The notes beneath the pieces are model-generated. The model had not been told where the DNA came from. It did not search any database and saw nothing but the letters and a program-made list of their open reading frames with translations. Positions 42,918 to 51,922 of a DNA stretch of 64,000 bases are shown piece by piece. Position 1 is the first letter of the stretch. Each line of letters begins with the position of its first letter. Origin of the DNA: Cupriavidus taiwanensis LMG 19424 (GTDB lineage Bacteria; Pseudomonadota; Gammaproteobacteria; Burkholderiales; Burkholderiaceae); assembly GCF_000069785.1 (NCBI RefSeq), contig NC_010530.1, forward strand, positions 1,110,001-1,174,000, read 5' to 3'. A program made the position numbers and the translations under genes.

Positions 42918-45120
42918 GGGCGCGATTGGCGTTCTTTCCCATGGCATTCGCCGGATTGAACACTTGTCCGCCTTCCTGGGTGGGCCGGTGGTCCCTGTGC
43001 ATCCGTTGCGAGGCGCGGCGGTACCCCTATCAGCTGTGGCCGCATGGGGGCGGCGGCCTGCCGCCCGCAAGACCCAGGCGTTCGCGCAATCCCGGGGCAT
43101 CGCGCGCTTCCTGTGCCTGGAAGATGGCTTCCTGCGCTCGCTGTATCCCGGCGCGTCCTCGCAGACCTGCTCGCTGGTCGTCGACGACCGCGGCATTTAT
43201 TACGATGCCTCGGAGCCTTCCCGGCTGGAAGCGCTGGTTTCCACGCCGTTGCTGCCGGCCGAGCGGGAAAGGGCGCGGCAACTGATCGAACGCTGGCGCT
43301 GCACCGGAATCTCCAAGTACAACTATGCGCCTGCGCCGACATCGCTGCCGGCGCAGCCTTATGTGCTGGCCGTCGACCAGACCGCGAACGATGCCTCGGT
43401 GCAGTATGGCCTGGCCGACGGCGACAGTTTCCGCCGCATGCTCGAGTCTGCCTTGCAGACTTATCCGCATTGCAGGATCGTGGTCAAGGAGCATCCCGAG
43501 GTCGCGCTCGGGCGCAAGCGTGGGTATCTTGGACGGATTCTCGAACACGGCGGCTATCCGCGTGTGGAGCGGCTGCAGGACGATGTCCACGTGGTGCCGC
43601 TGATTCGCGGCGCGTGCGCTGTCTTCGCGGTGACCTCGCAGGTAGGCTTCGAAGCGCTCCTGCACGGCAAGACGGTTCATACCTTCGGCATGCCGTTCTA
43701 TGCCGGCTGGGGCCTGACGATTGACGCGTTGCCGGCCCCGGGGAGGCGGCATCCTGTCGCGGTGGAGCAACTGGCCTTTGCCGCGCTGGTCCGATACACA
43801 CGCTACGTCCAGCCGCATACCGGCAATCGCTGCGAGGTGGAGGACGCCATCGATTACCTGGCGTTGCAACGCAGGATGTCCCAGCAGTTCCCGCGGCAAC
43901 TGCATGCGACCGGATTTTCCCGCTGGAAACGCAAGATATTGAAGGACTTCCTGCAGGGCCACGAGGTGATGTTTCATCGCGGCCTGCGTTCTGTGCCACA
44001 AGGCGCAACGCTGCTGCGCTGGGGCCGGAGCATCGACGCAACGTCTCGCCCCGATCTCTCCGTGATCACGGTGGAGGATGGCTTTCTGCGCTCTGTCGGT
44101 CTTGGCGCTCAGTTAGTCCGACCGCTGTCATGGGTGTTTGATGGTTCCGGCATCTATTACGACGCGACCGGCGAGTCTGATCTCGAACGATTGCTGGCCA
44201 CGACGGATTTCGACGTCGCCACCCTCGCGCGCGCCGCGCAACTGCGCGAATCCATCATCCATGCCGGGCTCACCAAGTACAACGTCGGATCCGGCAGCTG
44301 GACCCGTCCTGCGGGCGTCGGACGGGTGATTCTGGCAGTTGGCCAGGTCGAGGCGGATGCCTCGCTGCGTTTTGGCGCCCCCGGCATCTGCACCAACCGC
44401 GCGCTGCTCGAGGCAGTGCGCGCCGAGGCGCCGGACGCGTATCTGGTCTATAAGCCTCATCCCGACGTCATGACCGGCCTGCGCGGCAATCGCGAGGAGG
44501 AGAAGGGGCTTGCAGCGCTGTGCGACGAACTGGTGCCGGACTGTCCGATGGACCGGCTTATCGCTGCGGTCGACGGCGTCCATGTGCTGACGTCGCTGGC
44601 CGGATTCGAGGCCTTGCTGCGTGGCAAGCCGGTCACCACGCATGGTGCGCCTTTCTATGCCGGCTGGGGACTGACGGACGATCGCTGCGCAATGACGCGC
44701 AGGCATCGACGTCTTTCCGTGGATATGCTCGTCGCCGGCGCACTGATTCTATATCCCCGCTATGTCTTGCGCGATGGTCGGCACGGATTCGCGACCCCCG
44801 AAATTGCGGTGGCGCATATCTTGTCGTGGCGCGAACAGGCACAAGCCCGGTTGGGCTTCTGGCACGCCGTGACCCGGTTCCTGCTGCGGCGGAGGCTCCT
44901 TTGGCGTGATGCCGCTGCCATGCCGGACGGCCGCAAGCCCCGGGGCGCCTGCGATGCCAATGCCCCCGCGGATCCACAGCACCTTTCGGCGCATGGAAAA
45001 ATCGCTGCGCCAGAGCAATATGCCGTGGCGCAGGAAGGACAGAATCACGAACTACGAGTACGAGAGCAGCAAGAGGGTCGCCGCCATGTTGTCGTTCAGG
45101 GAGTCATCCGGAAGCACTGA
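42901..45120 (+). CDS. kpsC: capsule Kdo-linker glycosyltransferase KpsC
   Basis: A 739-residue protein of two homologous capsule-synthesis domains (about 10-330 and 345-665). Each shows FLCLEDGFLRS or ITVEDGFLRS near its start, GIYYDA, a HP motif (KEHPE; YKPHPD) and the loop HVLTSLAGFEALLRGKPV or its counterpart, then PFYAGWGLT. KpsC alternates Kdo linkages on the lysophosphatidylglycerol acceptor after KpsS adds the first Kdo. It overlaps kpsF by 17 bases. The last 60 residues are low-complexity and overlap kpsS. Confidence 0.94.
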   Translation: MSLPSEGAIGVLSHGIRRIEHLSAFLGGPVVPVHPLRGAAVPLSAVAAWGRRPAARKTQAFAQSRGIARFLCLEDGFLRSLYPGASSQTCSLVVDDRGIYYDASEPSRLEALVSTPLLPAERERARQLIERWRCTGISKYNYAPAPTSLPAQPYVLAVDQTANDASVQYGLADGDSFRRMLESALQTYPHCRIVVKEHPEVALGRKRGYLGRILEHGGYPRVERLQDDVHVVPLIRGACAVFAVTSQVGFEALLHGKTVHTFGMPFYAGWGLTIDALPAPGRRHPVAVEQLAFAALVRYTRYVQPHTGNRCEVEDAIDYLALQRRMSQQFPRQLHATGFSRWKRKILKDFLQGHEVMFHRGLRSVPQGATLLRWGRSIDATSRPDLSVITVEDGFLRSVGLGAQLVRPLSWVFDGSGIYYDATGESDLERLLATTDFDVATLARAAQLRESIIHAGLTKYNVGSGSWTRPAGVGRVILAVGQVEADASLRFGAPGICTNRALLEAVRAEAPDAYLVYKPHPDVMTGLRGNREEEKGLAALCDELVPDCPMDRLIAAVDGVHVLTSLAGFEALLRGKPVTTHGAPFYAGWGLTDDRCAMTRRHRRLSVDMLVAGALILYPRYVLRDGRHGFATPEIAVAHILSWREQAQARLGFWHAVTRFLLRRRLLWRDAAAMPDGRKPRGACDANAPADPQHLSAHGKIAAPEQYAVAQEGQNHELRVREQQEGRRHVVVQGVIRKH

Positions 45121-46513
45121 CCGCCCCGGCTTGTCGCAGGGGAGTGGAGTGGCCACGCGGCGCGATGCCATCGTGCCTGTTGCAGCGGAGCCGGCATCCC
45201 TGGGCCAGCTTGTCAGGCATCGGCGCATTTTGCTGCTGCAAGGACCGAACGGTCCGTTCTTCGCGCGCCTGCGCGACTTGTTGACTGCGAAGGGCTGCGA
45301 CGTCATCAAGGTCAATTTCAATGGCGGCGACGACTTGTTCTATCGCCGCGGCGATGTTGTCCGGTTCGTGCGGCCGATGGTGCTGTGGGAATCCACGCTA
45401 CGCAACCTGGTGGCGGAACGCCGGATCGACGCCATCGTGGTATTTGGCACGAGCCGCCGCCACCATCGCATTGCCGCAAGCGTGGCCGACGCGCAGGGCA
45501 TTGCCTTCTGGGCATTCGAAGAGGGCTACGTGCGGCCAGACTACATCACGCTGGAGTGCGGCGGCGTGAATGCAGATTCCCCTCTGGCAGCGCTTGCCAT
45601 CGAGACAATTCCGAACGTCGGGGCCGCGGGGCAGCCGCGCAAGTTCAGGCATGGGTTCCGCAAGATGGCGCTGTACTCGTTCTGGTACTTTGCCGTCGGC
45701 ATGGCGCGTGCGCGTCACTATCCCCATTACCAGCATCACAAGCCGTTTGGCGTGCATGAACTGGCACAGTGGATGCGGGCGGCATACCGAAGGCAAGTCT
45801 ATCGCTGGCAGGAGCGGCCGCTGCGTGAACGCTTGCTGGCGAGCGACCATCCTCACTTTTTCCTGGCTCCACTACAGGTCTACAACGACAGCCAAATCCA
45901 GGTGCACAGCCCCTGGCGCCGCATCGAGGACTTTATCGAGTGGACCGCGCATTCGTTTGCCGCCCATGCGCCGGCGGAGAGCATGCTGGTGTTCAAGCAT
46001 CACCCGATGGATCGAGGCCATACCCACTACGGTGCCCTGATTGCGGCATGCGCTGAACGCTTTGGTGCGGTCGGCCGTATCGCATACATCCACGACGCCC
46101 ACCTGCCGTCGTTGCTGCACCGATGCATGGGCCTCGTGACCGTGAACTCGACCACCGGTCTGCAGGCGTTGTTCCACCGTGTACCCGTCATTGCGCTCGG
46201 CCGCTGTTTCTATGCCAAGCCTGGCCTGACCTATCAGGGGACGCTGGATGCCTTCTGGACCGATCCCGGCGCCGTCGACATGCGGGCCTACACGCGCTTC
46301 CGCAACTACGTGGTGCGGGTTTCGCAGATCAACTCGTCGTTCTATGCGGACGACATGCTGGTGCCGGTAGCGGAGCGGTGTCGCAAGGAACGGCAGCGGC
46401 GAAAACTGGTGCGACTGCTGATTGCTGCGGGGTTGATGGCTGCCGATGCCTATAGCGGTCCCTGGAACATCGGCTCGGCTGTGAACGTGCTGGCCACTCT
46501 GCTGGTGGGATAA
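45086..46513 (+). CDS. kpsS: capsule Kdo transferase KpsS
   Basis: A 475-residue single-domain capsule-synthesis protein that adds the first Kdo to the lipid acceptor. Motifs are LLQGPNGPFFARL near the start, FWAFEEGYVRPDYIT, KHHPMDRGHTHY and NSTTGLQALFHRVPVI followed by CFYAKPGLTYQG. The ATG at 45086 with AGAGG about 9 bases upstream was chosen; the frame is open further left but that part is Pro/Arg-rich and unlike homologues. It overlaps kpsC by 35 bases and ends the capsule operon. Confidence 0.93.
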   Translation: MLSFRESSGSTDRPGLSQGSGVATRRDAIVPVAAEPASLGQLVRHRRILLLQGPNGPFFARLRDLLTAKGCDVIKVNFNGGDDLFYRRGDVVRFVRPMVLWESTLRNLVAERRIDAIVVFGTSRRHHRIAASVADAQGIAFWAFEEGYVRPDYITLECGGVNADSPLAALAIETIPNVGAAGQPRKFRHGFRKMALYSFWYFAVGMARARHYPHYQHHKPFGVHELAQWMRAAYRRQVYRWQERPLRERLLASDHPHFFLAPLQVYNDSQIQVHSPWRRIEDFIEWTAHSFAAHAPAESMLVFKHHPMDRGHTHYGALIAACAERFGAVGRIAYIHDAHLPSLLHRCMGLVTVNSTTGLQALFHRVPVIALGRCFYAKPGLTYQGTLDAFWTDPGAVDMRAYTRFRNYVVRVSQINSSFYADDMLVPVAERCRKERQRRKLVRLLIAAGLMAADAYSGPWNIGSAVNVLATLLVG

Positions 46514-46596
46514 CCAAGACGCTTCGGCTGGTCACCTTCTCTGCGCACTGCCGGCAAATGACACGACTGATCTGCATGCTGCTTGACTTTAGCTCG

Positions 46597-46612
46597 TACG
46601 ATATATATCGTA
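46597..46612. promoter_or_regulatory. palindromic operator of the YqjI-like regulator
   Basis: TACGATATATATCGTA is a perfect 16-bp palindrome 32 bases before the chosen start of the PadR gene. A TTGACT -35 box (46583-46588) precedes it, so the site would cover the -10 region. Autorepression is expected by analogy with YqjI. Confidence 0.65.
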
Positions 46613-46643
46613 AGATATGTCTAACGACATGAAGGAGCGCCTC

Positions 46644-47351
46644 ATGCATCACCACCACCCACATCACCAAGGCTTCGGCCCCCATCCGGACTTCCTGGGC
46701 CGGGCCCGCCATCCCATGATGCACCTCGCCTCGCACGTGGTCCATCACGCGATGGCCCGTGGGCACGGCGGCTTTTGGGGCGGTCGCGATGATGACGCCT
46801 TCGGTCCCGGCGGCCCCGGCGGCTTCGACGAAGAAGGTTGGCGCCGCGGCCGCAAGTTCAGCGCCGACGACCTGCAGTTGCTGCTGCTGTCTCTGCTGGA
46901 AGAAAAGCCCAGCCATGGCTACGAACTGATCAAGGCGCTGGAGACGCGCACCAACGGCTTCTACAAGCCGAGCCCCGGTGTGGTTTACCCGGCGTTGACC
47001 TACCTGGAAGAAGTCGGCTTTGCCACCGTCGACACCGAAGGCAACAAGAAGCGCTACCGGTTGTCGGAGACCGGCATGGCGCACCTGGAGGCCAACCGCG
47101 AGCGGGTCGACGTGATGGTGGCGCGGTTGCGCCACGTGGCGCGCAAGATGGAGTGGATGCGCCGGGCGATGCGTGGGGAGCAGCAGCCGGAGCCGGAGCA
47201 GGGCGGCTGGCTGCCCGAGCTGATGCAGGCACGCGCTGCGCTGAAGCAGGCGCTGGTGCTGCGCAGTGAAGCGAGTGCCGACGAGCAGCGCCGCATTGCC
47301 GCCATCCTGGCGCGCGCGGCCAAGGAGATCGAAGCGGGCCCGCAGGCCTGA
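46644..47351 (+). CDS. yqjI: PadR-family metal-responsive regulator (YqjI-like)
   Basis: A 235-residue regulator. The N-terminal 70 residues form a His-rich, Gly-rich extension (MHHHHPHHQGFGPHPDF and more), as in E. coli YqjI, which binds nickel or iron there. The PadR winged helix follows at about 75-150, with PSHGYELIKALE and SPGVVYPALTYLEEVG, then a helical dimerisation tail. The ATG at 46644 has AAGGAG 6 bases upstream; an earlier in-frame ATG at 46617 lies next to the operator and lacks a binding site. It precedes the siderophore-reductase gene, the same pairing as yqjI/yqjH. Confidence 0.9.
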   Translation: MHHHHPHHQGFGPHPDFLGRARHPMMHLASHVVHHAMARGHGGFWGGRDDDAFGPGGPGGFDEEGWRRGRKFSADDLQLLLLSLLEEKPSHGYELIKALETRTNGFYKPSPGVVYPALTYLEEVGFATVDTEGNKKRYRLSETGMAHLEANRERVDVMVARLRHVARKMEWMRRAMRGEQQPEPEQGGWLPELMQARAALKQALVLRSEASADEQRRIAAILARAAKEIEAGPQA

Positions 47352-47429
47352 ACCATGGCGCTGACCCTGGCATCGGCCTTCGGCAATTGTGCCCGGCAGG
47401 CGAAGGGTGCGCAGACAAGGAATTCCGAT

Positions 47430-48257
47430 ATGACGACAAACGCTACCGAAGCCGCACGCAACCTGACTGTCGAGCGCGTGCGCCATCCGCTGAAGATGCG
47501 CCTGCTGCAGGTGGTGCGCACCACGCAGGTTTCGCCGCAACTGCTGCGCGTGACGCTGGGCGGCGCCGACCTGCAGGACTTTGTCTCGGCGTCGTTCGAC
47601 GATCACGTCAAGGTGTTTTTCCCTGCAGCCGGCGATGACAAGCCGGTGCTGCCGCAGGTTACCGCGGACGGCATCGCGTTCCCTGAGGGCCAGCCGCGCC
47701 CGGCGGCACGTGATTACACGCCGCGCCGCTACGATGCGGCGAAGCAGGAGCTGGATGTCGAATTCGTGCTGCACGGTGATGGCCCTGCGTCGACGTGGGC
47801 GGCACAGGCTCGGCCGGGCCAGTACCTGGGGGTGGGCGGGCCGCGCGGCTCGTTCGTGGTGCCGACTGGGTTCGACTGGCACCTGCTGGTCGGCGACGAT
47901 ACGGCGCTGCCGGCGATCGCTCGCCGGCTGGAAGAGCTGGGCGCCGATACCCATGCCATCGTCGTGGTGGAAGTTGGCGATGCCGCCGCGCAGATCCCGC
48001 TGCCGAGCGCCGCGACGGTCGACCTGCACTGGCTGCATCGCGGCGATGCGCCCGAAGGCAGCCTGCTGGAAGGCGCGCTGCGCAAGCTGGCGCTGCCGCG
48101 TGGCGAGGGCTATGTGTGGGCCGCCGGTGAGGGCGCGGCGATGAAGGCGGTGCGTCAGTACCTGGTGACGGAGCGCGGCATCGACAAGAAGCGCATTCGC
48201 GCCTCCGCCTACTGGAAGCGCGGGGCGTCGGCGGTGCACGAGACGCTGGACGACTGA
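47430..48257 (+). CDS. yqjH: siderophore-interacting FAD protein (ferric-chelate reductase, YqjH/ViuB family)
   Basis: A 275-residue flavoprotein that reduces ferric siderophores in the cytoplasm using NAD(P)H. The FAD-binding beta barrel has RDYTPRRYD, the standard SIP family motif, and the nucleotide-binding domain has LLVGDDTALPAIARRLEEL and YVWAAGEGAAMKAVRQYL. AAGGAA precedes the ATG at 47430; an upstream in-frame start would add an unconserved 25 residues. Its regulator is the YqjI-like gene 79 bases upstream. Confidence 0.92.
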   Translation: MTTNATEAARNLTVERVRHPLKMRLLQVVRTTQVSPQLLRVTLGGADLQDFVSASFDDHVKVFFPAAGDDKPVLPQVTADGIAFPEGQPRPAARDYTPRRYDAAKQELDVEFVLHGDGPASTWAAQARPGQYLGVGGPRGSFVVPTGFDWHLLVGDDTALPAIARRLEELGADTHAIVVVEVGDAAAQIPLPSAATVDLHWLHRGDAPEGSLLEGALRKLALPRGEGYVWAAGEGAAMKAVRQYLVTERGIDKKRIRASAYWKRGASAVHETLDD

Positions 48258-48336
48258 GCAACGCGGGCGGCACGGTGTACGAGGGCGATGTGTTGCCATA
48301 AGATGGCACGCATCGCTACTGTCCAAGGGGACTGCC

Positions 48337-48729
48337 GTGCTGACTGCATCCAAACCGTTGCGCGCTGCTGGCGCCGCGGCGGCATCCATCGCGCTGCTCG
48401 CCGCCTGTGCGCCGGACGCCGTGCGCAACCGCCAGGCCACCGACTTCAATGCCTATCTCGATTCGCTGAAGACCGCGTGCCCGAACATGATCGTCGGGAC
48501 CAACAATATCAGCGAGTGGCTGCGCACCAGCGGCAGCCGCGGCGACGACGACTACGTCTACTGGCTGGACCAGACCTCGCGCCTGTACTACCAGCGCATC
48601 ACTGCGCAGCAGTACCGCGATTCGGTCAGTGCGGCGCTGGGTGGGCGCTCCGATTCCTCCGCGCTGGACTGCATCGTGCGCCATCTGCCCGCGAACCGGC
48701 CGACCGGTCTGCCGGGCGGCAGGCTCTAG
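48337..48729 (+). CDS. small hypothetical lipoprotein
   Basis: A 130-residue protein starting at GTG with the signal AAASIALLAAC, a good lipobox. The mature part is polar with two more cysteines (KTACPNMI and LDCIVRH) that could pair. AAGGGG lies about 8 bases before the GTG. No family recognised. It sits between the siderophore reductase and the AlaC gene and may be independent of both. Confidence 0.7.
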   Translation: MLTASKPLRAAGAAAASIALLAACAPDAVRNRQATDFNAYLDSLKTACPNMIVGTNNISEWLRTSGSRGDDDYVYWLDQTSRLYYQRITAQQYRDSVSAALGGRSDSSALDCIVRHLPANRPTGLPGGRL

Positions 48730-48783
48730 GCAATCTGAACACGCCCGTTGTGCAATCGCCGCATCCCCGCTAACATGAGTCCC

Positions 48784-48807
48784 CGGCAGACGAGACAAAG
48801 TCTGCCG
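48784..48807 (+). promoter_or_regulatory. 8-bp perfect inverted repeat upstream of alaC
   Basis: CGGCAGAC, an 8-base loop, then GTCTGCCG. It lies 45 bases upstream of the alaC start and has no T-run, so it is not an intrinsic terminator. It may be an operator or a leader hairpin. Confidence 0.4.
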
Positions 48808-48851
48808 ACGTCGCTCGGACGGTTCCGGGCGCTTACGTAAAGGACTCCCTC

Positions 48852-50081
48852 ATGACTGCCGCTTCCTCCGGCAAGCGCCGCTTTGCGCGCATCGATCGCC
48901 TTCCCCCGTACGTTTTCAATATCACCGCCGAGCTGAAGATGGCCGCCCGCCGCCGTGGCGAGGACATCATCGACATGAGCATGGGCAATCCCGATGGCGC
49001 CACGCCGGCGCATATCGTGGCCAAGCTCACCGAAGCGGCGCAGCGGCCCGATACACACGGTTATTCGGCGTCCAAGGGCATTCCGCGGCTGCGCCGCGCG
49101 ATCTCGCACTGGTACCGCCAGCGCTATGACGTCGACATCGATGCGGATACCGAGGCCATCGTCACCATCGGCTCCAAGGAAGGCCTCGCGCACCTGATGC
49201 TGGCCACGCTGGATCGCGGCGACACCGTGCTGGTGCCCGATCCCAGCTATCCGATCCACATCTACGGCGCGGTGATTGCCGGGGCTGACATCCGCTCGGT
49301 GCCGCTGGTGCCCGGCATCGACTTCTTTGCCGAGCTGGAGCGCGCCATCCGCGGCAGCTATCCCAAGCCCAAGATGATCGTGCTGGGATTTCCGTCCAAC
49401 CCGACGGCGCAATGCGTGGAGCTGGACTTCTTCGAGCGGGTGATCGCGCTGGCGCGCAAGCACGATATCTTCGTGGTGCACGACCTGGCCTACGCCGACA
49501 TTGTCTTCGATGGCTGGAAGGCTCCGTCGATCATGCAGGTGCCGGGCGCCAAGGACATCGCGGTGGAGTTTTTCACGCTGTCCAAGAGCTACAACATGGC
49601 GGGCTGGCGTGTGGGCTTCATGGTCGGCAACCCAGACCTGGTGGCGGCGCTGACGCGCATCAAGAGCTATCACGACTACGGCACCTTCACGCCGCTGCAG
49701 ATCGCCGCCATCGCCGCGCTGGAAGGGGACCAGCAATGCGTGAGCGAGATCGCGGCGCAATACCAGTCGCGCCGCGACGTGCTGGCGCGCGGGCTGATCG
49801 AGGCCGGCTGGCCGGTGGAAATCCCGAAGGCCTCGATGTATATCTGGGCGCGGATTCCCGAACCCTACCGCGCGCTGGGCTCGCTGGAGTTCTCGAAGCA
49901 ATTGCTGGCCAAGGCCAAGGTGTCGGTGTCGCCCGGCATCGGCTTTGGCGATTATGGCGACGAGTACGTGCGCTTCGCGCTGATCGAAAATGAATCGCGC
50001 ATCCGGCAGGCGGTGCGCGGCATCAAGGCGATGTTCCGCGCGGATGGCCTGGTGAAGCCGTCTTCGGCGGCACAGCCGTGA
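48852..50081 (+). CDS. alaC: AlaC-type alanine/glutamate aminotransferase
   Basis: A 409-residue class I PLP aminotransferase. [14 protein letters not shown] near the start, [19 protein letters not shown], the Tyr in DLAYADI, and the PLP Lys in [15 protein letters not shown] are diagnostic for the AlaC branch, which interconverts alanine and pyruvate with glutamate/2-oxoglutarate. It ends 13 bases from the convergent Crp/Fnr gene. Transcribed alone with a structured leader. Confidence 0.92.
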   Translation: MTAASSGKRRFARIDRLPPYVFNITAELKMAARRRGEDIIDMSMGNPDGATPAHIVAKLTEAAQRPDTHGYSASKGIPRLRRAISHWYRQRYDVDIDADTEAIVTIGSKEGLAHLMLATLDRGDTVLVPDPSYPIHIYGAVIAGADIRSVPLVPGIDFFAELERAIRGSYPKPKMIVLGFPSNPTAQCVELDFFERVIALARKHDIFVVHDLAYADIVFDGWKAPSIMQVPGAKDIAVEFFTLSKSYNMAGWRVGFMVGNPDLVAALTRIKSYHDYGTFTPLQIAAIAALEGDQQCVSEIAAQYQSRRDVLARGLIEAGWPVEIPKASMYIWARIPEPYRALGSLEFSKQLLAKAKVSVSPGIGFGDYGDEYVRFALIENESRIRQAVRGIKAMFRADGLVKPSSAAQP

Positions 50082-50094
50082 TTCGGCGCTGCTT

Positions 50095-50760
50095 TCAGTA
50101 GCGGCGCAGCGCCTCCAGGTCGAGCACATGCACGGCGCCGTGCTCGACCGCCAGCAAGCCTTCGCCCTCCAGCACCTTGAGCGCCGCATTGGCCCGCTGG
50201 CGCGAAATGCCGGCCAGCAGGCCGACTTCCTCCTGCGTCAGATGCAGCGCCGGACCCAGGCCCGGGCACAGCACCGGATTGAACAGCGTCGCCAAGGCCC
50301 GCGCCACGCGCCCCTCGATGCCGTGCAGCCGCTCGTGCTCGACGGTGGCGATGAACAGGCCGAGCCGTTCGTTGAGCTGGTCGAGCAGGTAGCGGTTGAA
50401 CGCCAGGCTGGTTTCCTGCAGCCAGCGGAAGGTGGCGCCGGGCATGCATGCGATGCGCGAATCGCGCAGCGCCACCACGTCATAGCGCAGCGTCTCGCGC
50501 TTCAGCAGCGAGCCTTCCCCAAGCCAGCCTCCGGCCGGCACGCCGGTAAGCGTGGCGCGCTTGCCGGAGGGCGAGGCGCAATGCACCTTGACCAGGCCCT
50601 CGGCAACGCCCAGCCAGCTGTCGGCCCGGTCGCCCTTGCGGATGACATAGGCGCCTTGCGGCACCGCGCGCTCGCGCACCTCGGCGCGCACGCGATCGCG
50701 TTGCGCGGGCGTCAGGGCCGCGGCCCAGGGGCTGCGCGCCAGCAGTGCGTCGAGGCTCAC
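50095..50760 (-). CDS. Crp/Fnr-family transcriptional regulator
   Basis: A 221-residue regulator. The cyclic-nucleotide-like beta barrel spans about 25-120 (VIRKGDRADSWLGVAEGLVKV, GWLGEGSLL) and the winged helix-turn-helix about 145-215 (LTQEEVGLLAGISRQRANAALKVLE). No N-terminal cysteine cluster is present, so it is not an oxygen-sensing FNR. It follows the 3-hydroxyisobutyryl-CoA hydrolase gene by 13 bases on the same strand and may be the last gene of the valine operon. Confidence 0.88.
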   Translation of the reverse strand: MSLDALLARSPWAAALTPAQRDRVRAEVRERAVPQGAYVIRKGDRADSWLGVAEGLVKVHCASPSGKRATLTGVPAGGWLGEGSLLKRETLRYDVVALRDSRIACMPGATFRWLQETSLAFNRYLLDQLNERLGLFIATVEHERLHGIEGRVARALATLFNPVLCPGLGPALHLTQEEVGLLAGISRQRANAALKVLEGEGLLAVEHGAVHVLDLEALRRY

Positions 50761-50773
50761 GGCCGTGCATCCG

Positions 50774-51913
50774 CTAGCCGGGCGTAACGGCGGGCAGGGG
50801 CAGCGGCTGCTCGCCCGGCGCCCACCACGGCCGGAACAGCGCCTCTACATCGGCGTCGTCGACCGCTTCATAGCTGGTGACGCGCCAGCGGGGGGCGTTG
50901 TCCTTGTCGACGATCAGCGCGCGCACGCCCTCGACGAAATCGCCTTGCGCGAAGGCGTTGACCACCACCGCCAGTTCCATGCGGAAGCAGTCGGCCAGGT
51001 CCATCCTGCGCCCGCGCAGCAGCAGTTCGCGCGTGGCGCATGCGGACAGCGGCGAACGGGTGCGCAGGACGTCGATAGTGCGGGTGGCCCATGCGATGTA
51101 GGCAGGGTCGTCCTGGCAAGCCAGTCCGGCCATGATCTCCGGCAGCGTGGCGTGCGCCTGGAAATGCTGCAACAGTGCCGGCAGCACCTGCAGCAGCGGC
51201 GCGTCGGCGGCGCTGGCAACGGGTTTGCGCACCAGCGCATGGCGCAGGTCCGCCAGTGTGTCACGGCTCCATTCGATGCCGGCGAGGGTTTGCTCCAGGC
51301 CGGCCAGCGTGGCGCTGTCTACCGCCGCGTCGGCCAGTCCGCACAGCAAGGCGTCCGCCGCGCCGATGCTAACGCCGGTCAGGCCCAGGTAGAGCGCCAG
51401 CGGCACCGGCAGCTTCGACAGGAAGTGGCTGGCGCCGACATCCGGCACCAGGCCGATGCCGGTCTCGGGCATGGCCACGCGCGAGCGTTCGGTGACCAGG
51501 CGCAGGTGCGCGGCTTGTGCCAGGCCCATGCCGCCGCCCATGACGATGCCGTCCATCAGCGCCACCAGCGGCTTGGGATAGCGGTGCAGGCGGTAGTCCA
51601 GCGCGTATTCGTCGATAAAGAAGCGCCGGTGCAGCGGCGTGCCGTCGCGGTAGCTGTCGGTCAGCGCGCGGATGTCGCCGCCGGCACAGAAGGCCTTCGG
51701 GCCCGCGCCGCGCAGCACCACCGCGCGGATGGCATTGTCGCTGGCCCAGGCATCCACCTGCGCATCCAGCGCGACGATCATCGGGTACGACAAGGCATTG
51801 AGCTGGCGCGGCCGGTTCAGCGTGGCGATGCCGACGCCGTTGACCACCTGGAACATAACCTCCGGCTCGCCAACATCCAGGTTGGCAACCTTGGTCTCTT
51901 CAGTCAGGCGCAT
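50774..51913 (-). CDS. 3-hydroxyisobutyryl-CoA hydrolase (enoyl-CoA hydratase/isomerase superfamily)
   Basis: A 379-residue crotonase-fold enzyme. GPKAFCAGGDIRAL forms the oxyanion hole and MDGIVMGGGMGLAQAAH the second half. The key residues lie in AMPETGIGLVPDVGASHFLSKLP, a pattern specific to the hydrolase branch rather than hydratases, and the C-terminus has RWRVTSYEAVDDADVEALF. It releases 3-hydroxyisobutyrate from its CoA ester in valine degradation, feeding MmsB two genes upstream. Longer than plain hydratases (about 260), as expected. Confidence 0.9.
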   Translation of the reverse strand: MRLTEETKVANLDVGEPEVMFQVVNGVGIATLNRPRQLNALSYPMIVALDAQVDAWASDNAIRAVVLRGAGPKAFCAGGDIRALTDSYRDGTPLHRRFFIDEYALDYRLHRYPKPLVALMDGIVMGGGMGLAQAAHLRLVTERSRVAMPETGIGLVPDVGASHFLSKLPVPLALYLGLTGVSIGAADALLCGLADAAVDSATLAGLEQTLAGIEWSRDTLADLRHALVRKPVASAADAPLLQVLPALLQHFQAHATLPEIMAGLACQDDPAYIAWATRTIDVLRTRSPLSACATRELLLRGRRMDLADCFRMELAVVVNAFAQGDFVEGVRALIVDKDNAPRWRVTSYEAVDDADVEALFRPWWAPGEQPLPLPAVTPG

Positions 51914-51922
51914 GGCGTGCTC

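Noticed and set aside
44906..45085. An N-terminal extension of KpsS by 60 residues
   Set aside because: Pro/Arg-rich, fully inside kpsC, and unlike KpsS homologues; the ATG at 45086 has a ribosome binding site.
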